Part shown: positions 16,847-25,251 of the stretch, piece after piece
How positions within the stretch are numbered: position 1 is the stretch's first letter
Layout: every line of letters begins with the position of its first letter
Assembly (NCBI GenBank): GCA_963666415.2
Contig: CAXXPD010000003.1
Location: 1,798,001-1,862,000 of the forward strand
DNA: 64,000 nt
Reading direction: 5' to 3'
Source: Bin87 sp963666415
GTDB lineage: Bacteria > Chloroflexota > Dehalococcoidia > Lucifugimonadales > UBA3495
Made by a program: the position numbers and the translations under genes
Notes under the pieces: generated by a model
Seen by the model: the letters and a program-made list of their open reading frames with translations, nothing else
Databases searched by the model: none
Told to the model about the DNA's origin: nothing

Positions 16847-18022
16847 CTAGCCGGTTGCCAGTACCACGGTTCCAGTGGATGACAGCGAACCGCCGGTGCC
16901 GTTCACAATGCTGGCCGCCGCCGCCTGATCCGTCGAACCCTTGCGGTACACCTGCCGTTCGCCACATTCGTTGCGCATTTGCCGCACCGCTTCCACCAGC
17001 AGGAAACTGCCGTACATTCCAGGATGGCTGTAGGACAATCCACCACCGTTGGTGTTCAGCGCAAATTCCCCACCTGGCGCAGTGCGTTGGTTGGCGACAA
17101 AATCAGGGCCCTCGCCAGGGCCGCAGAACCCTAACCCTTCAAGGGTAACCAGTGTCGTGTAGGTGAAGGAGTCGTAGATCATCGTCAGGTCGATGTCGCT
17201 ATGGGCCAAGCCGGCGCGCTCCAACGACAGCGGGCCGGTTTCCCGCGACCAGGTTGACGTGTGGTTGGGCATGAAGCTGATCAGGTTGTGGTCGTGGCCC
17301 TCTGCGGCTCCCAACACCCACACCGGCTCTTTCTTGCAGTCGCGGGCCTTTTCGGCCGTGGTAACGATGATGGCCGCTCCCGAATCCGTAACCAGGCAGC
17401 AGTCGAACAGGTGGAAAGGCCAGGCTACCCAGCGCGAATTGTGATATTCGTCGAACGACATCGGTGTGTCGTGCATGAACGCCATTGGGTTCAGATTGGC
17501 CCACTTGCGGGTGGAAACCGCGATCTCGGCCAGAGCCTGGCGGGTGCGTTCCTCACCGTATTCATGCATATACCGCGTGCAACCCATGGCATAGTTAATC
17601 GGCTGACCAATCATCCCGTAGGGTGTCTCGTACTGGGCCACCGGCAGGTTGCGATCCGGCGGAACCGGCACTCGCGTCGAACGACCCGCCTGCCCATGCG
17701 TGATGAGAACCGTATCGCAGTAACCGGCGCGGATCGCCGCCACTGCGTGCGCCACGTGGATTACGAATGACGACCCGCCAACCGAGGTATTGTCCGTGAA
17801 CGACGGCTGCAACCCGAAATACTCAGCGGTGGCCAGCGTGCTGAATCCCGCCGTCATCAGCCCATTGATGTCCGACATACGCAATCCGGCATCTGCCAGC
17901 GCGTTGTGCGCCGCTTCAGCATGGTGTTGCAATGACGATTTGTTGGGCACGTTACCCATCACGTCGGATTCTGCAACCCCAACAATCGCGATATCCCGTT
18001 GTCCTGACCCGGTGCTGACCAT
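16847..18022 (-). CDS. Thiolase-like (SCP2-type) protein lacking catalytic cysteines
   Basis: A 391-residue thiolase-fold protein starting MVSTGSGQRDIAIVGVAESD; an upstream start at 18088 is less likely. The usual nucleophile segment reads VGGSSF at residues 81-86, so the active-site Cys is Gly. The C-terminal Cys-Gly motif reads GTGGSLSSTG. The His region GGGLSYSHPG is kept. Homologues without cysteines can work as SCP2-thiolase-like aldolases with a DUF35 partner, but no DUF35 gene is next to it. It probably acts on an acyl-CoA in lipid or sterol side-chain breakdown, which is inference. Confidence 0.8.
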   Translation of the reverse strand: MVSTGSGQRDIAIVGVAESDVMGNVPNKSSLQHHAEAAHNALADAGLRMSDINGLMTAGFSTLATAEYFGLQPSFTDNTSVGGSSFVIHVAHAVAAIRAGYCDTVLITHGQAGRSTRVPVPPDRNLPVAQYETPYGMIGQPINYAMGCTRYMHEYGEERTRQALAEIAVSTRKWANLNPMAFMHDTPMSFDEYHNSRWVAWPFHLFDCCLVTDSGAAIIVTTAEKARDCKKEPVWVLGAAEGHDHNLISFMPNHTSTWSRETGPLSLERAGLAHSDIDLTMIYDSFTYTTLVTLEGLGFCGPGEGPDFVANQRTAPGGEFALNTNGGGLSYSHPGMYGSFLLVEAVRQMRNECGERQVYRKGSTDQAAAASIVNGTGGSLSSTGTVVLATG

Positions 18023-18149
18023 ATCCAATCTCCCAGTGGAACTCTTTGGCCGAACTGTCGTTTGGCTAAAAGATAGTACAACATTCACTGCCTCCCGACA
18101 ATCTGCGGTGCCCCGTCGCGCGTACCGAAGTTAATCTGTCAATCCAGAC

Positions 18150-18283
18150 CTGCCTACTGCCATTGCGAGGAGCAAAGCGACGTGGCAATCTCGATGAGGT
18201 TGAACACACGTCGACGAACCGCCGTTGCCGCGGCGACGGGATTGCCACGCCACGCTCGCAACGACAAAAAGGGTATGCATGAG
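18150..18283. repeat. Dispersed palindromic repeat, family 1, copy
   Basis: Runs from about CATTGCGAGG (18161) to CGCAACGAC and GGGTATGCATGAG (ending 18283). Internally GTGGCAATCTCGATGAGG and GACGGGATTGCCACG are complementary. It matches the copies at 24389-24558 and 57252-57420, but its left arm is degraded. It fills most of the gene-free gap 18023-18348. Confidence 0.7.
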
Positions 18284-18348
18284 ACGGTGCCCCATCACCG
18301 GGCCTGTCGATCGTCCCCCGCCACTATTTAGCCGTTCCCCTCCGTCTC

Positions 18349-19810
18349 GGCTTTGTACAATCAAGCGGCATAGGCTAGCGTGTCGAGCATCCTGTGGTAC
18401 AAGAGGCGCGGGACTTTTATCGATTCGTGCTCGCGCTCGGACGGCATAAAAGTTCCCTGCTGCACCCAGAGGTGTCGTCTGACCAGGGCGATGGCGTCGG
18501 CGAAGGAAGGGCTGGTTTTGTCATACCACGCCGCGGTGCGCGGCGCCATGCCGCCACGCTGTTCGATCAGGATATCCGCTGCCAGCGTCACCACGCTGAA
18601 CAGGCCAAAGAGCGCGGGGGTGGTTCGGGCGATGGCTCGTTCCGACCACTGGCGCTGGGTTTCCACGCCCAGGTGAGCCCGCAGCTCCTCAAAGGTCACC
18701 TCGACCTGCCAGCGCAGCAGATACCACTGCAGTATCCGCAGGGGTTCCGCCTCGGTGTCGGTGCATAGCAATGCATAGGGCCCGCGGCGCTCCTCCAGGT
18801 ATCTGATGACGACCCAACGTATGGGAAGGCGCGGCGGCCCGCCGTGGTACCACAGCGCCACGCCCGAAGCGAGCTCGACCCTGGCGGTACTGCCGTCGGA
18901 ACCGGTGGCGCGGTAGGGGCCATGCGGTAGGGAATCCATTGTGTAGCGGGATCGTCCAGCACCGCCGTGGGACTGGGCAATCGCGCGCCGACCACCCGGG
19001 GCCGCCCGATCTGGCCGGGCCGCCGCGGTGGCGCGGGCTGGTACCGGGACGCGTCCTTGCGCAGTTTGGTGACGACGACAATCGGCTTTGACATACTCTG
19101 GCAATGCCGCAGGAACTCGCGCTTGGCGTAGCCGCCATCGGCCACCACCACCAGGTCCCGGTCCGGCAGCCACCGGCGCAGGCAGACCAGCATCTGCTGG
19201 GCGTAGTCGGTGAACGTCTGGTGCCGGCGACCTTTGCGCCGGTCATAGCGGGCCGACACCACCAGCGCGGTCAAAAACGGTAGCGCCCAGTGTCGACCCG
19301 CCCATCCGATACGCGTCAGCAACATCAGGCTCACCCATTGCAATCCGGGGGTCATCACCACCTGGTCGTCCTTGGACCGCACCGGATCCCGATACCGTCC
19401 CTTGGCCGCAATCTTCCGGCCCCAGCGTCGTTCCACCGTCTCGTCAATGCCGAACACCAACGGCTCGGTGGATGAACCAAGGCGCCCGGCCACCAGCAGC
19501 AACAGCACCCGGCTCAGTTGCAGCGGCGACCATCGGGCACGGTTGAGCACGTGGTGATAGATGGCGAAGTCGCCGTGCTGCCCAATCCCCAGGATGTTGA
19601 GGGCGGAGGACACGGTGCGTTTGCCGGGAGACAGGATCGCTCCCATGGCCAGGAGTTGGGCTTTGCGCCAGGTCCTGGGGTCAAACAGGTGCTCAAAGGG
19701 CAGCAGCAGGGTTACTATGACGGCGGGCAGGGTAGGCATACTCGACCTCTTTTGGTGATTTGGTCGAGCTTACCCTGTTCTTATAATTTATCTAGCTTTT
19801 GTACAAAGTC
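18349..19810 (-). mobile_element. IS701-like element, copy 2
   Basis: The ends read GGCTTTGTACAA at 18349 and GACTTTGTACAA from 19810 on the other strand. The right-hand 44 bp (19767-19810) are almost identical to copy 1. The encoded proteins are similar but divergent, so these are two related ISs. No target duplication was found. Confidence 0.6.
18361..19739 (-). pseudogene. IS701-like (DDE_5) transposase, frameshifted
   Basis: Starts at ATG 19739 (MPTLPAVIVTLL). FGIDETVERR and VVVADGGYAKRE provide the two aspartates, and the frame runs well past the middle. Near 18930-18960, after PATQWI, the frame shifts. The remainder (VALWYHGGPPRLPIRWVVIR, LRAHLGVETQRQWSERAIARTTP) reaches 18361. Unlike copy 1 there is no inserted repeat; a single small indel is enough to explain the break. 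Confidence 0.7.
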
Positions 19811-19832
19811 GAGCCTCCGTCGTTCGGGCCCC

Positions 19833-19906
19833 GAGAGCCGGAATCCAGTCCGCAGGCTACCACCACCGTTCCCGCAATACCGGGTTTACTGGGGTCGATC
19901 CGGCGC
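19833..19906. repeat. Dispersed repeat, family 2, copy 1
   Basis: The stretch runs from GAGAGCCGGAATCCAGTCCG to CTGGGGTCGATCCGGCG. The same arrangement occurs at 24611-24682 (CCGGACTCCAGTCCGC ... TTTTCTGGGATCCAGCCGGCG). The two ends of each copy are partly complementary (CCGGAATCC against GGATCCAGCCGG). It fills the gap between the IS701-like element and the EVE gene. Confidence 0.55.
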
Positions 19907-20046
19907 CGTATCCGGCGGGCCGCCGACAACTTAAACGCCCCGCCACACCGTCAGCAGGCCGTAAGGCTAACCGCTGCTATGCTAAAATGCACCAACCGCC
20001 CGGTTTGCAACCGTTAACATCCACCGTTAACATCCGGGGAATATGT

Positions 20047-20817
20047 ATGCCTCATAACTTTTGGATGATCAACTGCAACGAGCAGAATTTTGACATCACC
20101 CGAAACCTGCATTTCACGAGCCAGGGACTCAAGGCCGAGTACCGCCGCAAGGTTCAACGCGTTGAGCCAGGCGACCGTATCGTTTTTTACGTAACCGGAA
20201 TCCGCGCCTTCACCGCCACCGCCACGGTTGCCAAATCCTACGAGGAAGTTGGTTCCAGCCCCTGGGTCAAAGAGGGCAAAACCACCTGGCCGTACCGCAT
20301 CGGCATCTCCCCCGACGTTGTGCTGGACAAGTCACAATACATCGATGCGGGGATGCTGGCGTATCGCCTGGAGTACATCCGCAAGTGGCCGCCCGAGGAT
20401 TGGCACCTGGCCTTCCAGGGAAACTTGCATCTGCTGTCGAAAAACGACTTCTTTCTGTTGGAGTGCGAGATGCTCAAGCTCCGAGACGGTCGGGAAAAGG
20501 CGTTGGTGCAAATTGATGCCCTGCTCGCTGCCGAGGGAGAGCGGATGAACGCCCAACGCGAACGCGGGCGTCGCGTCGTCAATCGCACTGCTAACCGACC
20601 CCCCCGGGTGCCCGACGACAGTGTGGCGTCCCCAGCGCCCGCCGCATCGCCGGAGCTTTCACCCCAATCGCAACGGGACAACGACACCCACCCACCCGCA
20701 GAACTCGCCGCATCAGCCGGCCGGCCACGACGCAGTAACACTTCACGCGGAGCAAATCGCCAACGTGGCCGGCGTTCCACGCCACCGCAACTCCCCCCCA
20801 ACGAACCGTCGAGCTAG
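20047..20817 (+). CDS. EVE-domain protein with basic C-terminal tail
   Basis: Residues 1 to about 150 form an EVE (PUA-like) domain: HNFWMINCNEQNF, VEPGDRIVFYVTG, FTATATVAKSYEE, KTTWPYRIGI, LLSKNDFFLLE. EVE domains bind modified bases in DNA or RNA. The last ~80 residues are Pro/Ser/Arg-rich, low complexity and basic (GRPRRSN, GANRQRGRRS), likely disordered and nucleic-acid binding. Start set at MPHNFW (20047). It overlaps the convergent queG by four bases at CTAG. No restriction genes are adjacent. Confidence 0.8.
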   Translation: MPHNFWMINCNEQNFDITRNLHFTSQGLKAEYRRKVQRVEPGDRIVFYVTGIRAFTATATVAKSYEEVGSSPWVKEGKTTWPYRIGISPDVVLDKSQYIDAGMLAYRLEYIRKWPPEDWHLAFQGNLHLLSKNDFFLLECEMLKLRDGREKALVQIDALLAAEGERMNAQRERGRRVVNRTANRPPRVPDDSVASPAPAASPELSPQSQRDNDTHPPAELAASAGRPRRSNTSRGANRQRGRRSTPPQLPPNEPSS

Positions 20818-21977
20818 ATGCGTTCGCTGCTCTCTTTGCCTAGCGCGAGCTGAATCTCGTCCCGCGCGCGGAGGTCGGCCTCGGTCGCCATTGCTGCGTT
20901 CAGAGTTTCCCGGGCGGCTTCGCCTCCGACCATGCCCAACGCCCAGGCTGCGTGTTGGCGTACCATCGCCGCTGGGTCGTGCAACGCGCTCCTCAGCGCC
21001 GGCGCCGCAGCCCGGTCACCGCTGTTGCCCAACGCAATGCAGGCGTTCCGGCGCATTCCCAACCAGCCGGCGCGCATGATGGGTGTACCGGCGAATCGCT
21101 GACGAAACTCCTGCTCCGTCATCTCCAGCAGCTCAATTAAATCCAGACTGGACAGGTCCCGACGACCAAAATTGGCGTCCTCGGTGGCCAGCGCCTTGCG
21201 ATTGACCGGACAAATTTCCTGGCAAATATCGCAGCCAAATACCAGGTTGCCCATTGCCGACCTGAGTTCAATCGGAATCACGCCGTCGTGTTCGATGGTC
21301 AGAAAACTGATGCAACGCCGGTTGTCGACCACATAGGGCGCAACAATAGCGTCGGTGGGGCAGGATGGTATGCACCGCGAGCATTGCCCACAAGTCTTCA
21401 CCAGGGGCTGGTCCGGAACCAGCGGAAGGTCGGTGATAATCTGACCCAACAACACCCACGACCCCAGCGTCGGTGTCAGGATATTGCCGTTTTTGCCGAA
21501 CCACCCCAGGCCGGCGCGGGCCGCCGCCGCCCGATCCAGCATCGGGCCGTCATCAACGTACCAGCGGGCCGCAAACTCGTCGCCCAGCTCTGCCGTCAGT
21601 TGCAGCACCAGGCGACGCATCCGGCGCTTCATCACCCGGTGATAGTCCCGTCCCCGTGCGTAGCGCGCAACTTTGCCCCCGGGCCGGGTAATTGCATCGT
21701 CCTGATCAACGTTGTAGTAGTTCATCCCCAGACAGATGATCGACCGCGCGCCCGGCAGCAATGCTTCGGGATCAGTTCCGCGCCGCACTCGATCTTTGGT
21801 GAACCACGGCAACCCGTCCATCAACCCGCCGTCGATACGTTTCAGCGCCTCGTTGCGGTCGGCGGTGAATTCGCCAGCGTCGGCCACTGCCACCAGGTCG
21901 AATCCAACCTCCCGCGCCAAACGGTCAACCCGCTGCCGCATATCAGCACTTATTGCGATGCCGTCGCCCGCATCCAT
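20814..21977 (-). CDS. queG: Epoxyqueuosine reductase QueG
   Basis: Converts epoxyqueuosine to queuosine in tRNA using cobalamin and two [4Fe-4S] clusters. The 387-residue protein (start MDAGDGIAISADM) has WFTKDRVRRG, YHRVMKRRMRRL, GWFGKNGNIL and the ferredoxin motifs CGQCSRCIPSCPTDAI and CDICQEICPVN. It ends in HEAT-type repeats (RNACIALGNSGDRAAAPALR...AAWALG). The ATG at 21977 lies just after the dUTPase stop, suggesting coupling. Longer upstream in-frame sequence to 22103 overlaps the dUTPase and is rejected. Confidence 0.9.
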   Translation of the reverse strand: MDAGDGIAISADMRQRVDRLAREVGFDLVAVADAGEFTADRNEALKRIDGGLMDGLPWFTKDRVRRGTDPEALLPGARSIICLGMNYYNVDQDDAITRPGGKVARYARGRDYHRVMKRRMRRLVLQLTAELGDEFAARWYVDDGPMLDRAAAARAGLGWFGKNGNILTPTLGSWVLLGQIITDLPLVPDQPLVKTCGQCSRCIPSCPTDAIVAPYVVDNRRCISFLTIEHDGVIPIELRSAMGNLVFGCDICQEICPVNRKALATEDANFGRRDLSSLDLIELLEMTEQEFRQRFAGTPIMRAGWLGMRRNACIALGNSGDRAAAPALRSALHDPAAMVRQHAAWALGMVGGEAARETLNAAMATEADLRARDEIQLALGKESSERI

Positions 21978-21993
21978 CAGAAGCCGTCCAACA

Positions 21994-22539
21994 TCAGATA
22001 TTTTCCCGTTGATAACGCCCGGAATACCCCTGGCTGTCCGGTTGGGCCAGGGGGATAAAGACCAGTTGGGCGACCCGCGCGTGCTGCTGCAACCAAAAAC
22101 CATTTTGATAGTACACGTTCAACAGGGCCTGGGAACGCCCTGAGTATCCGGCATCCCAAACGGCAGTATGAATCGCCACTCCCGAACGCAGCAGACTCGA
22201 TCGAGGACGAGCCAGCGCCATCAGCCACCGCGGCAAGTTCACCACCTCGTTGAAGGTCATCAAGTACGGCCCCGGCGCGAGCAGTGCCCAGCCGTCGGTA
22301 TCGAAATCTAACTCGCTGGATTGCAGCACCGTTCGGTCGGCGTCCGAAATCCCAATGCTCCCCGCCAATCCTGCCTCCGGAAACCTGGCCACGGAACCTG
22401 CCGTCACGTCAAAGCCGTTGGGTTGAAGTTGCCGCTGCAAATCAACGTAATCCATCAACAGCGGCGGGTCGCCGTAAACCAATTGGCGAATGGCCGCACG
22501 ATTCAGCACCCCGTAGGTTTGGCGGAGGTCGTCAGTCAT
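21994..22539 (-). CDS. dUTPase / dCTP deaminase-family protein
   Basis: A 181-residue trimeric-fold nucleotidohydrolase. Motifs: QPNGFDVTAGSVARF, PRSSLLRSGVAIHTAVWDAGYSGRSQALLNVYY and ARVAQLVFIPL. The VWDAGYSGR segment is like archaeal-type dUTPases rather than dCTP deaminases with a catalytic Glu, so dUTP hydrolysis is favoured. Start taken at ATG 22539, since the in-frame TTG at 22557 has no ribosome site. It lies upstream of queG with 16 bp between, after a strong hairpin that follows groEL. Confidence 0.75.
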   Translation of the reverse strand: MTDDLRQTYGVLNRAAIRQLVYGDPPLLMDYVDLQRQLQPNGFDVTAGSVARFPEAGLAGSIGISDADRTVLQSSELDFDTDGWALLAPGPYLMTFNEVVNLPRWLMALARPRSSLLRSGVAIHTAVWDAGYSGRSQALLNVYYQNGFWLQQHARVAQLVFIPLAQPDSQGYSGRYQRENI

Positions 22540-22560
22540 TGGCGTCGGCGGCGACAAATA

Positions 22561-22595
22561 GCCCGTCGCGTCCCATTCTGGTAGACGCGACGGGC
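22561..22595 (-). terminator. Strong hairpin downstream of groEL
   Basis: A perfect 12-bp stem: GCCCGTCGCGTC at 22561-22572 pairs with GACGCGACGGGC at 22584-22595 around an 11-nt loop. On the minus strand it lies just after groEL. The run that follows is only TATTTG, so an intrinsic terminator is plausible but weak. It could also protect the groEL mRNA 3' end. Confidence 0.5.
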
Positions 22596-22616
22596 CACTG
22601 TGTCCGGTTGGTGAGA

Positions 22617-24242
22617 CTAATCGTGCATGAAGTCCTGAATGTCTGCCGGCAGGGGCTCGAACTTGGGGATTTCAGTGATGACCGCCTGCGTGGTCAGCAA
22701 CATACCGGCAACGGAGCCGGCGTTCTCCAGAGCAGCGCGCGTCACCTTGGCCGGGTCGATAATCCCACGCGCAATCAGGCCGGTATATTCACCGCGGTCG
22801 GCATCGAACCCGTAGTCTCCCTCGCCGCTGAGGACGTTGGCTACGACCACGTCGCCCTTGAAACCGGCGTTTTCAGCAATCGTGTTGAGTGGCGCTTCCA
22901 GGGCTTCTTTCACCAGGCGGATGCCAACGGCTATGTCGCCAGTGGCGCCCTCCAGCATGGAGTCCAGGGCATCCTGCGCCCTCAGCAGCGTAACGCCGCC
23001 ACCGGGGATCACACCTTCCTCCACGGCCGCGCGGGTGGAGGCCAAAGCGTCCTCAGCGCGACTCTTGCGTTCGTTTAGCTCCGGCTCGGTAGCCGCGCCT
23101 ACTCGGATTACCGCCACGCCGCCAGCCAGGTTCGCCAGCCGCTCCTGCAACTTTTCACGGTCGTAGTCCGACGTGGTGTCCTCGATCTGGACACGCAATT
23201 CAGCGATCCGACCGGCGATGTCGTCTTCGTGACCGCGACCTTCCACGATGGTGGTGTCGTCTTTGGTGGCCACAACCCGGCGCGCCGAACCCAGATGCTC
23301 CAATTCCACCGCGTCCAGCCGCATTCCAGTATCGCTGGTAATCACGGTGCCGCCGGTCATGATGGCCAGGTCTTCCAACAGGGCCTTGCGTCTTTCGCCG
23401 AAGCCGGGCGCCTTGACTGCCAGGCTGCTCACCGTACCCCGCAGCTTGTTTACCACCAGGGTTGCCAGAGCTTCACCGTCCACCTCTTCTGCAATGATGA
23501 TCAGCGGACGCCGCCCACCCTGGGCCACGGCTTCCAGCGTGGGCACCACGTCGGCGGCCGACGAGAGTTTCTGGTCGGTAAGCAAGAACAGTGGTTCTTC
23601 CAGCGAAGCTTCCATCCGGTCGGTGTCGGTGACAAAATGGGGCGACAGATAGCCCCGGTCCAACCGCATACCCTCTACCACTTCCAGTTCATCAATCAGA
23701 CTGCGGCTTTCCTCGACCGTGATAATTCCCTCGCGGCCCACTTTGTCCATAGCATCGGCAATTAGCGTTGCGATTGCTTCTTCGTGCGCAGACAATGCCG
23801 CCACCCGAGCAACCTGTTCTCGACTATCTATCGCCACTGCCTGGGCGCTGATTTCGCTTTTAACCCTGTTGACAGCCTGGTCAATCCCAGCCTTCAACGC
23901 CAGCGGGTTCGCGCCGGCCGCCACATTCCGGAACCCATCGCGAATCATGGAACGGGCCAGCACCACCGAGGTGGTAGTACCGTCGCCAACCACGTCATTC
24001 GTCTTGGAGGCCGCTTCCTTCACCACCTGCGCGCCCATGTTCTCATAAGGGTCAGGCAATTCGATCTCTTTGGCGATGGTTACCCCGTCGCTGCATACCA
24101 CGGGCAGGGTCCAAGTCCGCCCCAGGATAACGTTGCGTCCACTTGGACCCAGCGTCAGGGCAACTACGGTGCCCAACTGGTCCACTCCACTCATCAACCT
24201 GCTTCGAGCGGTGTCGTCAAAAATTAGTTGCTTGTCCGGCAT
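22617..24242 (-). CDS. groEL: 60-kDa chaperonin GroEL
   Basis: A full-length 541-residue chaperonin subunit: ALTLGPSGRNVIL, SDGVTIAKEIELPDPYENMGAQVVKE, VGDGTTTSVVLA, EEGVIPGGGVTLLRA. It ends IQDFMHD without the flexible Gly-Gly-Met tail common in proteobacterial GroEL. No groES lies beside it, which suggests this may be an extra copy or a lineage with groES elsewhere. No CIRCE inverted repeat (TTAGCACTC) was found upstream. A good ribosome site (GGAGG) precedes ATG 24242. Confidence 0.92.
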   Translation of the reverse strand: MPDKQLIFDDTARSRLMSGVDQLGTVVALTLGPSGRNVILGRTWTLPVVCSDGVTIAKEIELPDPYENMGAQVVKEAASKTNDVVGDGTTTSVVLARSMIRDGFRNVAAGANPLALKAGIDQAVNRVKSEISAQAVAIDSREQVARVAALSAHEEAIATLIADAMDKVGREGIITVEESRSLIDELEVVEGMRLDRGYLSPHFVTDTDRMEASLEEPLFLLTDQKLSSAADVVPTLEAVAQGGRRPLIIIAEEVDGEALATLVVNKLRGTVSSLAVKAPGFGERRKALLEDLAIMTGGTVITSDTGMRLDAVELEHLGSARRVVATKDDTTIVEGRGHEDDIAGRIAELRVQIEDTTSDYDREKLQERLANLAGGVAVIRVGAATEPELNERKSRAEDALASTRAAVEEGVIPGGGVTLLRAQDALDSMLEGATGDIAVGIRLVKEALEAPLNTIAENAGFKGDVVVANVLSGEGDYGFDADRGEYTGLIARGIIDPAKVTRAALENAGSVAGMLLTTQAVITEIPKFEPLPADIQDFMHD

Positions 24243-24345
24243 TGTGGGAATCCTCCGAATCTGGAGCTACATATGCTTAAATGAACCAAACGGCCTACGA
24301 AATCCCCCATTGCTTGCCTTCGGGGAACGGGCGTTTGCAACGTTT

Positions 24346-24375
24346 ATTGTCCGGCAACAACGCCCAAATTGTCAA
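24346..24375 (-). promoter_or_regulatory. Probable sigma-70 promoter of groEL
   Basis: On the minus strand TTGACA (24375-24370) is followed after 18 bp by GACAAT (24351-24346), which matches four of six consensus -10 bases. It would give a leader of about 95-100 nt before groEL. No heat-shock operator was seen nearby. Confidence 0.45.
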
Positions 24376-24388
24376 CCTGACCCACGTC

Positions 24389-24558
24389 CTCACGCGCACC
24401 CGCTTTAATCTGTCATTGCGAGGAGCTCCCGCTCATCCCGAGTTCGTCGAGGGAAGTGGCAATTTCGATGAGGCTGAACATACGTCGACGAACCGCCGTA
24501 GCAACGGCGACGGGATTGCCACGCCGCGCACGCAATGACAAAGTGGGTACGCATGAGG
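24389..24558. repeat. Dispersed palindromic repeat, family 1, full copy
   Basis: A 170-bp element with inverted ends, CTCACGCG (24389) and CGCATGAG (ending 24558). Moving inward come CCCGCTTTAATCTGTCATTGCGAG and GCACGCAATGACAAAGTGGG. It contains an inner GTGGCAATTTCGATGAGG/GACGGGATTGCCACG palindrome and a CTCATCCCGAGTTCGTCGAG piece. It aligns along its whole length with the reverse complement of 57252-57420. Together with family 2 it explains the gap 24243-24729. Confidence 0.8.
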
Positions 24559-24610
24559 GCCCACATTTCGGATCAAGCCTTTCGATTGTTCCTCTCCGTC
24601 ATTGCGGTCC

Positions 24611-24682
24611 TGAACCGGACTCCAGTCCGCCAGCCACTAACGGTGTTTCGGCACGGCGGGGTTTTCTGGGATCCAGCCGGCG
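24611..24682. repeat. Dispersed repeat, family 2, copy 2
   Basis: Shares CCGGA(A/C)TCCAGTCCGC at its left and TCTGGGATCCAGCCGGCG at its right with the copy at 19833-19906, and keeps a similar length (about 72 bp). It lies directly beside the family 1 copy, upstream of the folK 3' end. Confidence 0.55.
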
Positions 24683-24729
24683 CTTCATGGACCGGGGCGC
24701 TGATCATCGGAAGACCCATATCCCGGCGG

Positions 24730-25251
24730 CTACCCTCCGTAAATGGGCGACGCACCCCATCGTTTAACGCCATCTGCGCCGTCTACCCGCGCCAACAATT
24801 GACCCACCGTTGTTCCCCCCGGCGGCACAACGACGCTATCAGCAATCTGAGCCAGCGGAACCAGGACGAAAGCCCGTTCGCTCATTCGCGCGTGCGGGAT
24901 TTGCAAATCGGGTGCTGCAACGCTCACAATCTCCTCGCCGTACAGCAGAATATCCACGTCGATCACGCGTGGGCCCCACCGGTAGGTTTCGGTGCGACCA
25001 ACCTGCGATTCAACCCGCTGGCAAACCGCTAACAGTTGCAGCGGCTCCAGCGTGTTGCGGACGCCGGCCGCCAGATTGAGGAATGCGGGTTGCTCGGTAA
25101 CGCCCCACGGTTCCGTTTCGTAAACCGACGAGCAGACTGCCAGCTCCACGCCTGCTTCGCCGTCCAGCAGCCGCAGCGCTTCGGCTAACGCGGCCGTTCG
25201 ATCGCCCAGGTTGCTGCCCAATCCCAGGTAGGCAACTACCGACTCGGCCAT
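24730..25251 (-). CDS. folK: 6-hydroxymethyl-7,8-dihydropterin pyrophosphokinase
   Basis: Transfers pyrophosphate from ATP to hydroxymethyl-dihydropterin in folate synthesis. The 173-residue protein has YLGLGSNLGDR, YETEPWGVTEQPAFLN, VGRTETYRWGPRVIDVDILLYG and IPHARMSERAFVLVPLAQI. ATG 25251 is preceded by GGAGG at good spacing, so it is chosen over TTG 25266. It overlaps the end of folP by 16 bp, indicating translational coupling. The folB gene usually found between them is absent here. Confidence 0.92.
   Translation of the reverse strand: MAESVVAYLGLGSNLGDRTAALAEALRLLDGEAGVELAVCSSVYETEPWGVTEQPAFLNLAAGVRNTLEPLQLLAVCQRVESQVGRTETYRWGPRVIDVDILLYGEEIVSVAAPDLQIPHARMSERAFVLVPLAQIADSVVVPPGGTTVGQLLARVDGADGVKRWGASPIYGG

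Noticed and set aside
22617..24242. CIRCE heat-shock operator upstream of groEL
   Set aside because: No TTAGCACTC-N9-GAGTGCTAA inverted repeat was found between 24243 and 24700.
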